7,027 bases of DNA from an uncultured Lachnospiraceae bacterium (GCA_902795625.1 CADBLW010000196.1:1-7027); one strand, 5' to 3'. Shown: positions 1 to 6,329, numbered from the stretch's first letter. The notes: generated from the letters alone by a model not told the origin. Translations and numbers: made by a program.

Positions 1-459
1 GCCGAGGGTGTAGGACAAAGCGATCTGCGCATGTCCACCCTCCTTCTTCGTAGCCTTCACGGCGGTCTCCAGGTTGCGGAGGTCGTTGAGGCAGTCGAAG
101 ATACGAATGATATCGATACCGTTGGCGATCGACTTCTGTACGAAATACTCAACTACGTCATCAGCGTAGTGGTTGTAACCCAGAATGTTCTGCCCGCGGA
201 AAAGCATCTGCAGCTTCGATTTCTTAAAGCCTGCACGAAGCTTGCGGAGACGATCCCACGGATCCTCCTTCAGGAAGCGCAGGCACGAGTCAAATGTAGC
301 GCCGCCCCAGCACTCCACGGAATGATAGCCTACCTGGTCCATCTTCTCCACGATCGGGAGCATCAGTTCCGTAGGCATTCTTGTTGCGATCAGAGACTGA
401 TGCGCGTCGCGCAGGATGGTCTCTGTAATCTTAACCGGTTTTTTCACCTGTTCTGCCAT
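1..459 (-). CDS. oadA: Oxaloacetate decarboxylase alpha subunit / pyruvate carboxylase subunit B-type carboxyltransferase (3' part cut off by window edge)
   Basis: This gene encodes the biotin-dependent carboxyltransferase that moves CO2 between oxaloacetate (or pyruvate) and carboxybiotin, a cytoplasmic TIM-barrel enzyme. The first 153 residues are visible and the reading frame is open at base 1. The N-terminus carries the family signature TILRDAHQSL (residues 14-23), whose Asp18 is expected to be a metal ligand, followed by ECWGGATFDSCLRFL (about 49-63), LFRGQNILGY (about 86-95) and IRIFDCLNDLRN (about 118-129). These are the standard barrel strands of OadA, PycB and transcarboxylase 5S. 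The later Lys and His metal ligands, and any fused C-terminal biotin domain, lie outside the window. The ATG at 457-459 is preceded by AAGGAG (466-471) with 6-base spacing. It is the last gene seen of a five-gene Na+-pump decarboxylase operon, 69 bases after oadB. Because a free biotin carrier gene is present upstream, this subunit may lack its own biotin domain. That is inference. Family assignment is secure; the exact substrate is not shown by sequence. Confidence 0.93.
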   Translation of the reverse strand, partial: MAEQVKKPVKITETILRDAHQSLIATRMPTELMLPIVEKMDQVGYHSVECWGGATFDSCLRFLKEDPWDRLRKLRAGFKKSKLQMLFRGQNILGYNHYADDVVEYFVQKSIANGIDIIRIFDCLNDLRNLETAVKATKKEGGHAQIALSYTLG

Positions 460-474
460 AGATTTCTCCTTAAT

Positions 475-492
475 CGCGTCCGCAGGGACGCG
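475..492 (-). other. Intercistronic GC-rich hairpin upstream of oadA
   Basis: A perfect 7-bp inverted repeat, CGCGTCC (475-481) and GGACGCG (486-492), with a 4-base loop, sits in the 69-base gap between oadB and oadA. It ends 3 bases before the oadA Shine-Dalgarno. No T-tract follows it on the minus strand, so it is not a typical intrinsic terminator. It could stabilise the 3' end of the upstream mRNA segment or tune oadA translation; that role is inference. Confidence 0.5.
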
Positions 493-528
493 TCATGTAT
501 TATACGAAAAATACCTGCATCCTCTGCG

Positions 529-2025
529 TTATACACCGAACACGGCCATGAACACACCGGCCGCAACTGCGGTACCGATAACACCGGCAACGTTCGGTCC
601 CATCGCATGCATGAGAAGGAAGTTGGAAGGATCCGCTTCCGCACCGACCTTCTGCGAAACACGCGCAGCCATGGGAACAGCGGACACGCCCGCGGAACCG
701 ATCAAAGGATTGATCTTTCCGTGCGTAGCCTTGCACATAATCTTTCCGAAGAGAACGCCCGCAGCCGTACCGACCGCAAATGCGATCAGACCGAGTGCAA
801 CGATCTTGAGCGTATCAAGCTTCAGGAACGCCTCTGCACTCGTCGTAGCACCTACGGACGTACCGAGGATAATAACAACGATGTACATCATCGCGTTCGA
901 AGCCGTCTCCTGCAGCTGGCGGACAACGCCGGACTCGCGGAAAATGTTACCGAGCATCAGGCAGCCTACCAACGGAGCCGTATCCGGAAGAAGCGAAACT
1001 ACAACGATCGTAACGATGATCGGGAACAGGATCTTCTCCAGTTTGGAAACCGGACGAAGCTGTGCCATCTTGATCTTGCGCTCCTGCTCTGTGGTGAGAA
1101 GTTTCATGATCGGAGGCTGAATGATCGGCACGAGGGACATATAGGAATATGCCGCAACCGCGATCGCACCCATGTACTGTGTCTGACCGAGCTTGCCGGC
1201 CAGGAAGATCGAGGTAGGACCGTCCGCACCGCCGATGATGGAGATTGCGGCAGCCGCCTTATCATTGAATCCCATGAAGATTGCCATCAGGTACGCACAG
1301 AAAATACCCATCTGCGCGGCAGCACCGAGCAGGAAGCTCTTCGGGTTCGCGATCAACGGACCGAAGTCCGTCATCGCACCGACGCCCATGAAGATCAGGC
1401 ACGGCAGGATTGCCCACTCATCCAGCTGGAAGAAGTAATACAACAGACCGCCGGCCTGCTTGGTATCTTCCATCCGGGTGCTTCCGGTGCACTCATAACT
1501 ACCGCATTCACCCTGCGTCTTTGTGTAGAACATCAATTCCTCACCGGTCTTGTTGTCCACATAGATCACATAGTATGTTCCGAGTCGAAGCTCATCCTCC
1601 GACTTGTCCGAAGCATCATAGTACTTGTAAATGTCTGTCATGGAGGAGAAGGAAGCCAGTCTCTGAAGGCCTTCCGTCGTCCCCTGGTCTTCTTTGTAGG
1701 CTTCTACATTGAAGACATATTTTGTCACGCCGTCTTCCACCTGGAAGAACTCGACCTCTTCGTTCTTAACGCACGCGATCATCGCGTCGTTCTTATCGTA
1801 AAATGTATACACATGATCGACCGGAGCCGCCATGATTGAAGGATACATATTTACGAGAAGCATACCGAACGAGATCGGAACCAGCAGAAGCGGTTCATAA
1901 TCCTTGGCAATTGCCAAATACATGAAAAACAAGGCGACGCAGATCATCAGCAGATTGCCCCAGGTAAGGGATGCAAACGCCGTGGATTTCGCCAGGTTTC
2001 CCAATGTATCCAGTATGTACTGCAT
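529..2025 (-). CDS. oadB: Na+-translocating decarboxylase beta subunit (OadB/MmdB/GcdB family) with an extra inserted domain
   Basis: This polytopic membrane subunit decarboxylates carboxybiotin on the carrier protein and couples it to Na+ export. The protein is 498 residues, whereas family members are usually about 370-435. Conserved functional positions are all present: IIGGADGPTSIF with Asp268, AAYSYMSLVPIIQPP with Tyr293/Tyr295, and the Na+-site block with Asn439, Gly443, Ser448 and Arg455. Their spacing matches Asn373/Gly377/Ser382/Arg389 of the Klebsiella protein as I recall it. VGAMTDFGPLIANP (215-228) and GPNVAGVIGTA (476-486) are further family blocks. Two hydrophobic segments (about 22-40 and 45-67) precede a polar insertion of about 125 residues (roughly 64-189), after which the normal fold resumes at GGLLYYFFQ. 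The ATG at 2023-2025 was chosen because GGGAGGA lies 8 bases upstream; a TTG further out has no such site. It lies in the operon between the biotin carrier gene and oadA. Family certain; donor subunit partner inferred from context. Confidence 0.95.
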   Translation of the reverse strand: MQYILDTLGNLAKSTAFASLTWGNLLMICVALFFMYLAIAKDYEPLLLVPISFGMLLVNMYPSIMAAPVDHVYTFYDKNDAMIACVKNEEVEFFQVEDGVTKYVFNVEAYKEDQGTTEGLQRLASFSSMTDIYKYYDASDKSEDELRLGTYYVIYVDNKTGEELMFYTKTQGECGSYECTGSTRMEDTKQAGGLLYYFFQLDEWAILPCLIFMGVGAMTDFGPLIANPKSFLLGAAAQMGIFCAYLMAIFMGFNDKAAAAISIIGGADGPTSIFLAGKLGQTQYMGAIAVAAYSYMSLVPIIQPPIMKLLTTEQERKIKMAQLRPVSKLEKILFPIIVTIVVVSLLPDTAPLVGCLMLGNIFRESGVVRQLQETASNAMMYIVVIILGTSVGATTSAEAFLKLDTLKIVALGLIAFAVGTAAGVLFGKIMCKATHGKINPLIGSAGVSAVPMAARVSQKVGAEADPSNFLLMHAMGPNVAGVIGTAVAAGVFMAVFGV

Positions 2026-2033
2026 ATACGTTA

Positions 2034-2040
2034 TCCTCCC
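2034..2040 (-). promoter_or_regulatory. Ribosome binding site that fixes the oadB start
   Basis: On the minus strand GGGAGGA lies 8 bases before the ATG at 2023-2025. The frame extends 15 codons further to a TTG (2068-2070), but that codon lacks a comparable site, so translation most likely starts at the ATG. Confidence 0.8.
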
Positions 2041-2104
2041 GATATTCGTTGATTGTAACAATTCTGTCAATTGTCAGTCATGCGACCGACACATCCGACT
2101 TCAA

Positions 2105-2467
2105 TCAGTTCATTGTTGCAAGCACTTCACCGGGTTCAACGCTCTGTCCGACGGTCACATTGATGCTCGCTACGGTACCGTCCTGAGGAGCAACGATATC
2201 ATTTTCCATCTTCATAGCCTCAAGAACCACGAGGACATCGCCCTTCTTGACCGTTGCGCCCGCATTGGCAACGATTTTCAGGATCTTGCCGATCATGGGA
2301 GCTTCGATCTTAACGCTGCCCTGAGCGCCGGACGCAGCCGCCTTCTTGGGAGCTGCCTTCGGAGCTGCCGCCTTCGGTGCCGCAGCAACCGGTGCGCCCT
2401 CAGCGCCGCTCTCTTCTACGCTTACTTCATAAACATTGCCGTTAACCGTAATTGTATAGTTTTTCAT
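2105..2467 (-). CDS. Biotin carboxyl carrier protein of the decarboxylase complex (MmdC/GcdC/1.3S-like)
   Basis: This small swinging-arm protein carries the biotin that shuttles CO2 between the carboxyltransferase subunits and OadB. It is 120 residues long. An N-terminal beta segment (KNYTITVNGNVYEVSVEE, 2-19) is followed by a flexible Ala/Pro/Lys linker (about 25-49), encoded by imperfect GCC/GGAGCTGCC repeats near 2340-2385. The C-terminal biotinyl domain follows (about 51-120). The biotin attachment motif EAMKMEN puts the modified lysine at Lys86, the usual 34-35 residues from the C-terminus. The canonical APMPG turn reads APMIG here (56-60). The ATG at 2465-2467 has AGGAGG 5 bases upstream; an in-frame start 10 codons earlier would overlap the end of the oadG gene and lacks support. 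It is encoded between the gamma- and beta-subunit genes, 14 bases after the former. Biotin must be attached by BirA encoded elsewhere. Confidence 0.95.
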   Translation of the reverse strand: MKNYTITVNGNVYEVSVEESGAEGAPVAAAPKAAAPKAAPKKAAASGAQGSVKIEAPMIGKILKIVANAGATVKKGDVLVVLEAMKMENDIVAPQDGTVASINVTVGQSVEPGEVLATMN

Positions 2468-2481
2468 AATGTCCTCCTGAT

Positions 2482-2829
2482 TCAGGCATTCTGCCATTTA
2501 GATTTATTGACCTTGCGGATGGAGCGAACCACCAGCCCATCGGCCGATACGTCATTGCCCATCGCCTGTTCGTACGCATAGATTGCCGCGGTGATAACCG
2601 CAACCAGTTCGGTATCATCCGTTTCCTCAGCCTCGGTCGTGTCAACCGCGGGAGCAGCCGGTGCTTTCTCCGGCGTCTTCTTAACGCCGAACTTGTTGAC
2701 CAGCTTCAAAAGGCTGATGATGAACGAGATCAGCAGGAGCATACAGAACACGATGGAGATACCCATAACCGTGTTCTCAAGCGCCTTGATGATCGTATCG
2801 GATGCAACCGCGAAAAGTAATCCGTTCAT
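2482..2829 (-). CDS. oadG: OadG-like gamma subunit of the Na+-pump decarboxylase
   Basis: This small single-span membrane protein is thought to anchor the carboxyltransferase and carrier to the OadB channel in this enzyme family. It is 115 residues long. One transmembrane helix runs from about 20 to 44, with the OadG-like pattern NTVMGISIVF at its start. A Pro/Ala-rich cytoplasmic linker (about 51-62) and an acidic stretch (TTEAEETDDTE) follow. The C-terminal helix ELVAVITAAIYAYEQ (about 74-88) and a basic tail LVVRSIRKVNKSKW (about 99-112) resemble the C-terminal block seen in clostridial members. The ATG at 2827-2829 has AAGGAGG 5 bases upstream. It starts 15 bases after the carboxyltransferase stop and ends 14 bases before the carrier start, so translational coupling is likely. 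Members of this family diverge strongly, so the call rests on topology, the helix pattern and the operon position. Confidence 0.85.
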   Translation of the reverse strand: MNGLLFAVASDTIIKALENTVMGISIVFCMLLLISFIISLLKLVNKFGVKKTPEKAPAAPAVDTTEAEETDDTELVAVITAAIYAYEQAMGNDVSADGLVVRSIRKVNKSKWQNA

Positions 2830-2844
2830 AGACGCCTCCTTCGC

Positions 2845-4296
2845 TTAAACCGTTCCGTGTTTCTTCGACGGACGAAGCTCTTTCTTCGTGCAGAGCATCT
2901 CGAACGCGTATACGATCTGTGCGCGCATAGCGTCCGCATCGATGATCGCATCCACATATCCGCGCTTAGCCGCGTTCTCGCAGCTGTTGTATGCTGCCTG
3001 GTACTCTGCTGCCTTAGCCTTCAGGGCTGCATCCTTGTCGGAAGCCGCCGCAAGCTCATCAGCGTAAACGATCTGTGCTGCAAGAGCCGCATCCATCGTA
3101 CCGATCTCCGAACCCTCTACGGCAAATTCAAGATCCGCACCGAGCGACTTGGAGTTCATGGTGATGTAAGCGCTGCCGTAAGCCTTGCCCACAACCACGT
3201 TCACCTTCGGAACCGTTGCGTTGGCAAATGCATACGAAAGCTTGGCTGCTGCGATCGCAATGCCCTTCGTCTCGGAAGCGCTGTTTGCGTAACCGGTCAC
3301 ATTGGTGAAGGTCAGGACCGGAATGCCGAATGCGTCACAGAATTTGACAAAGCTCTCTGCCTTGTAGCAGCCCTTCGTGGTGAGGACTGCATCGAAGGAG
3401 CTCTCCTTCTTGCCCTCGGCGTTGAGCTTAGCCGTGCGGTTTGCAACAACACCGATCGTCGCTCCGTTAAGGCGTACGAAACCGGTGACCATCTCCGGTG
3501 CGTAAGCTGCCTTGATCTCCACGAAGAGACCGTTATCGGAAAGGTCGCGAAGCGCAACCGCAGGGTCTGCGCACTCAGCGGCAAATCCGTTCATCGCGCG
3601 GTTGAGGTCATCCGAGCACTCCTCAAGCGCGTCATCCTCATTGTTGGAAGGCAGTACCGCGATCAGCTCGCGTACCTTGGCAAGGACATCCTCCTCGGAC
3701 TCGCCGACAGCATCAACCATGCCTGACTCTGCCATAAATGCCGCCGAAGCCGTGTCACATTTGCCCTCGTTGTTGCCTGCGATGGTGTTCGGAGCATTGA
3801 CGAACAGCTTCGCGTCGTTCTTCTCCATCACCGTAAAATCGCTCATTGCCGCAAGTACGGCAAGTCCGCCGCCGCAGTTACCGAAAACGGCAGTGATCTG
3901 CGGAACCAGACCGGACGCCATCGTCTGCGCCTTGTACAACCGACCGAACCCGGTCAGCGCATCGGAAGCCTCCTGAAGACGCATGCCTGCGCAATCAACC
4001 AGTCCCACAACCGGAGCACCGGTCTTCATCGCGAGACGATACAGATTGGCGATCTTCTTCGCATGCATCTCACCAAGCGTGCCGCCAAGAACTGCGGCAT
4101 CTTGGCTGTACACATATACGAGACGATCATCAACCACGCCGTAGCCGGTGATGACGCCGTCGCCCGGAGCATCTGCCTGCTGCATATTGAAATCCGTGCT
4201 TCTCTTCGTCACAAGAGCACCGATCTCAACAAAACTGTTGTTGTCCAGCAGGGTCTCAATGCGTTCCCGTGCGGACAGTTTCGCTGTACTACTCAT
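2845..4296 (-). CDS. Acyl-CoA-type biotin-dependent carboxyltransferase (MmdA / transcarboxylase 12S-like)
   Basis: This crotonase-fold carboxyltransferase is expected to transfer CO2 between an acyl-CoA (malonyl-, methylmalonyl- or similar) and carrier biotin. It has 483 residues; MmdA/PccB proteins have about 510-530, and the missing part is mainly the extreme N-terminus. Visible family blocks are RERIETLLDNNSFVEIG (10-26), GDGVITGYG (45-53), GGTLGEMHAKKI (71-82), ASGLVPQITAVFG (127-139), the second-domain block KAYGSAYITMNSK (371-383) and the C-terminal tail ending in KKHG (478-481). Several signatures differ from classical MmdA. The DSGGARIQE-type motif reads DCAGMRLQEA (101-110), the first oxyanion block reads GNCGGGLAV (139-147), and the PGFxPG..QE loop reads NVTGYANSASETKG (332-345). 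The ATG at 4294-4296 follows GGAGGG by 6 bases; the frame extends upstream to 4431, but those codons look untranslated. It is the first gene of the operon, and its CoA substrate cannot be read from sequence. Confidence 0.88.
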   Translation of the reverse strand: MSSTAKLSARERIETLLDNNSFVEIGALVTKRSTDFNMQQADAPGDGVITGYGVVDDRLVYVYSQDAAVLGGTLGEMHAKKIANLYRLAMKTGAPVVGLVDCAGMRLQEASDALTGFGRLYKAQTMASGLVPQITAVFGNCGGGLAVLAAMSDFTVMEKNDAKLFVNAPNTIAGNNEGKCDTASAAFMAESGMVDAVGESEEDVLAKVRELIAVLPSNNEDDALEECSDDLNRAMNGFAAECADPAVALRDLSDNGLFVEIKAAYAPEMVTGFVRLNGATIGVVANRTAKLNAEGKKESSFDAVLTTKGCYKAESFVKFCDAFGIPVLTFTNVTGYANSASETKGIAIAAAKLSYAFANATVPKVNVVVGKAYGSAYITMNSKSLGADLEFAVEGSEIGTMDAALAAQIVYADELAAASDKDAALKAKAAEYQAAYNSCENAAKRGYVDAIIDADAMRAQIVYAFEMLCTKKELRPSKKHGTV

Positions 4297-4436
4297 GTTC
4301 AGCCCTCCGTTAGTATAATCATAACTGTGCTTCGGCATCCGCCGGAAACGTCCTGAACACATTGCGTCAGACCGGTCTTCCGAACCGTTGCACAGGTATC
4401 TTTGGTATGGCGATAACCCAAAATTCACCAAATAGC
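4297..4436 (-). promoter_or_regulatory. Untranslated leader of the decarboxylase operon
   Basis: About 130 bases separate the predicted start of transcription (near 4430) from the first ATG. The leader contains a short inverted repeat at its very beginning (TTTGGT 4401-4406 and ACCAAA 4427-4432), a palindrome GACCGGTC (4370-4377), a weak CGGC/GCCG hairpin near 4333-4345, and the GGAGGG ribosome site (4303-4308). I do not recognise a known riboswitch or T-box. The length would allow regulation, but no mechanism is visible. Confidence 0.4.
4303..4308 (-). promoter_or_regulatory. Ribosome binding site that fixes the carboxyltransferase start
   Basis: GGAGGG on the minus strand, 6 bases before the ATG at 4294-4296. 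It selects this ATG over the open frame that continues 45 codons upstream. Confidence 0.8.
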
Positions 4437-4465
4437 ATTATAGCGAAAACACCTGTAAAAAGCAA
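4437..4465 (-). promoter_or_regulatory. Probable sigma-A promoter of the decarboxylase operon
   Basis: On the minus strand a perfect TATAAT (-10, 4437-4442) lies 17 bases downstream of TTGCTT (-35, 4460-4465, a 3-of-6 match). The weak -35 suggests an activator may help or that the promoter is moderate. The -35 overlaps the T-tract of the recX terminator, so the two transcription units abut. Transcription would start near 4430. Confidence 0.6.
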
Positions 4466-4466
4466 T

Positions 4467-4506
4467 AAAAAAAATGCCCGCTTCGACCTTTTCGTCGAAA
4501 CGGACA
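4467..4506 (-). terminator. Intrinsic terminator after recX
   Basis: On the minus strand a 13-bp stem (arms 4494-4506 and 4475-4487, two G-U pairs) with a 6-base loop is followed at once by eight T (4467-4474). It lies 39 bases past the recX stop and should end the recA-recX transcript before the decarboxylase operon. Confidence 0.92.
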
Positions 4507-4545
4507 GATTGACGTATTATAGCCCTGTAATTACTGTTAAAAACG

Positions 4546-5235
4546 CTATTCCAAATCCTCCGGATCCTCCGTTCCGTACTCGGAAAATACTCTTCGGATC
4601 GCAGTGTGTGAAAAGCCCTTGCGGACCAGTCCGGCATAGATCTTCTTCCGCTCGTCCGCCGTCATGGACGTACCCTTCACCCGTCGGGCAACAAACCTGC
4701 GCACAGCGAGCATCTCCGCGGTATCTCCGCTGTCCTCCCGGCCGGTAGTTTCCGCGTTCTCGCCGCTGTTGTTCAGCTCCGTAAGTTCATTGCAATACTG
4801 CTCATACGCAGCCGTGACAGTCTCCTGATCCATGCCCCGCAGTAAAAGAGCCTGCCGCATCTCGCGAAAGCTCTTGGTCTTCGCGTGCGACCGGAACCAG
4901 TTCACCGCATATCTCTGCTCATCGATATAGCGGAAGGACGCGACGTACGCAATGATCTCCCACGTCTGCTCCTCCGTGTAATCGCCGGAGACAAGCTTGT
5001 CATGCAGCTCCTTCGTCGTGCGGTCCTGCAGCTGAAGAAGCTCCAGAGCCTTGCGCTTTCCGCGGGGAAGGATCGTCTCCGCGACGATCTTCGCCCACGC
5101 TGCCTCATCCACCTCTCCGCCGGCTTCCAGCCGATAGGCGGATATGTCCCGGTTATCCAGAAATCCCGCAGGCGTACCATCCAGACATACGATCGTCTGG
5201 CGCTTGCCCTTGGGTATCAGATCGGTGATCTGCAT
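4546..5235 (-). CDS. recX: Regulatory protein RecX
   Basis: RecX binds RecA-DNA filaments and limits or modulates their growth and recombinase activity in the cytoplasm. The protein is 229 residues, inside the normal range, and is built of helical repeats. An N-terminal beta region (about 3-27: ITDLIPKGKRQTIVCLDG and following) precedes the first helical repeat, with ALELLQLQDRTTKELHDKL (about 64-82). The second repeat has FRYIDEQRYAVNWF (about 101-114) and a RQALLLRGMD stretch, and the C-terminal repeat has RKKIYAGLVRKGFSHTAIRRVF. An acidic, low-complexity insert (roughly 145-172: ELTELNNSGENAETTG and following) separates repeats two and three. It starts 53 bases after recA with no terminator between, so it should share the SOS-regulated transcript. 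The ATG at 5233-5235 is the only in-frame start after the upstream stop. Its nearest Shine-Dalgarno (AGGAGA, 5248-5253) is 12 bases away, which is long and may keep RecX below RecA levels; that is inference. Confidence 0.9.
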   Translation of the reverse strand: MQITDLIPKGKRQTIVCLDGTPAGFLDNRDISAYRLEAGGEVDEAAWAKIVAETILPRGKRKALELLQLQDRTTKELHDKLVSGDYTEEQTWEIIAYVASFRYIDEQRYAVNWFRSHAKTKSFREMRQALLLRGMDQETVTAAYEQYCNELTELNNSGENAETTGREDSGDTAEMLAVRRFVARRVKGTSMTADERKKIYAGLVRKGFSHTAIRRVFSEYGTEDPEDLE

Positions 5236-5288
5236 ATCGCTAATCCATCTCCTGTATTCACGGTATATGTCTTCGCGTCACCCGGGTA

Positions 5289-6311
5289 TCACTCCTCGTC
5301 GGGATCCGCGCTCTTCACCTTGGCAAGATACTTGTCGCGCACCTTCGCCTCGATCTCCTGCATCACATCCGGGTGCTCACGGAGATACAGCTTCGCATTC
5401 TCACGGCCCTGTCCGATCTTCTCGCCGAGGTATGCGAACCACGCGCCGCTCTTCGCGACAACATCACACGAGCATGCGAGATCCAGAATATCACCCTCCT
5501 TGGAGATACCCTCGCCGAACATGATATCAAACTCCGCCTCCTTGAACGGCGGCGACACCTTGTTCTTGACGACCTTCACGCGGGTGCGGTTGCCGATGGC
5601 TTCACCGCCGGACTTGATCGTCTCAATACGGCGCACATCCAGACGCACGGACGAGTAGAACTTGAGCGCGCGACCGCCGGTCGTGGTCTCGGGATTGCCG
5701 AACATCACACCGACCTTCTCACGCAGCTGGTTGATAAAGATCACGATACAGTTCGTCTTGCTGATCACGGACGTCAGCTTACGAAGGGCCTGGGACATGA
5801 GACGTGCCTGAAGACCCACATGGGAATCGCCCATCTCTCCCTCGATCTCCGCCTTCGGGACAAGCGCCGCCACGGAGTCCACGATCACGATGTCAACAGC
5901 GCCGGAACGAACCAGCGTCTCAGTGATCTCGAGAGCCTGCTCGCCGTCATCGGGCTGCGAGATGTAAAGGTTGTCCACATCCACACCGATCGCTGCCGCA
6001 TACGTCGGATCGAGCGCATGCTCCGCGTCGATGAAACCGGCAATACCGCCGCGCTTCTGCACTTCCGCCACCGCGTGAAGCGCAACCGTGGTCTTACCGC
6101 TCGACTCAGGTCCGTAGATCTCGATCACACGGCCCTTGGGAAACCCGCCGATCCCGAGCGCGATATCCAAACTCAGCGATCCCGTCGGAACCGCCTCAAT
6201 GCTCATTGCCGCACTGGGCTCTCCGAGCTTCATGATCGCTCCCTTGCCGTAACTCTTCTCCAACTTGGAGATTGCTGCCTCCAACGCTTTCATCTTTTCA
6301 TCCGTTGCCAT
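5289..6311 (-). CDS. recA: Recombinase RecA
   Basis: RecA is the DNA-dependent ATPase that forms filaments on single-stranded DNA, performs homologous strand exchange and triggers LexA self-cleavage in the SOS response. The protein is complete at 340 residues, a normal length. Walker A is GPESSGKTT (67-75) and Walker B is VDIVIVDSVAAL (139-150). Loop L1 is around EGEMGDSHVGLQAR (157-170) and loop L2 follows FINQLREKVG (192-201) to the GNPETTTGG block (205-213). The C-terminus ends in the acidic DPDEE typical of RecA. The ATG at 6309-6311 was chosen because it begins the usual MATDEKMKALE-type N-terminus and has a purine-rich AAAGGCGG (6320-6327) about 8 bases upstream. A longer open frame reaches 6512 but crosses the promoter. 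It is transcribed from its own SOS-controlled promoter and followed by recX. Confidence 0.98.
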   Translation of the reverse strand: MATDEKMKALEAAISKLEKSYGKGAIMKLGEPSAAMSIEAVPTGSLSLDIALGIGGFPKGRVIEIYGPESSGKTTVALHAVAEVQKRGGIAGFIDAEHALDPTYAAAIGVDVDNLYISQPDDGEQALEITETLVRSGAVDIVIVDSVAALVPKAEIEGEMGDSHVGLQARLMSQALRKLTSVISKTNCIVIFINQLREKVGVMFGNPETTTGGRALKFYSSVRLDVRRIETIKSGGEAIGNRTRVKVVKNKVSPPFKEAEFDIMFGEGISKEGDILDLACSCDVVAKSGAWFAYLGEKIGQGRENAKLYLREHPDVMQEIEAKVRDKYLAKVKSADPDEE

Positions 6312-6329
6312 CCCGATATCCGCCTTTCC

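Noticed and set aside
31..1839. Long plus-strand open frame of 602 codons
   Set aside because: It is antisense to oadA and oadB, which have clear family motifs. Its translation is rich in Arg, His, Asp and Cys with no recognisable domain, as expected for a shadow frame.
2026..2070. TTG start 15 codons upstream for oadB
   Set aside because: No Shine-Dalgarno precedes it, whereas the ATG at 2025 has GGGAGGA at good spacing.
4297..4431. Upstream start extending the acyl-CoA carboxyltransferase by 45 residues
   Set aside because: The extra residues do not resemble the family, and the region begins at the predicted transcription start. The ATG at 4296 has a proper ribosome site.
4438..4451. Possible CcpA (cre) site overlapping the operon -10
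   Set aside because: It has the central CG and outer TG/A, but the AA and C positions of the consensus fail, so I cannot separate it from the promoter bases.
4437..4456. TTTACA as the -35 for the operon promoter
   Set aside because: It is closer to consensus than TTGCTT but leaves only 11 bases to TATAAT, too short for sigma-A.
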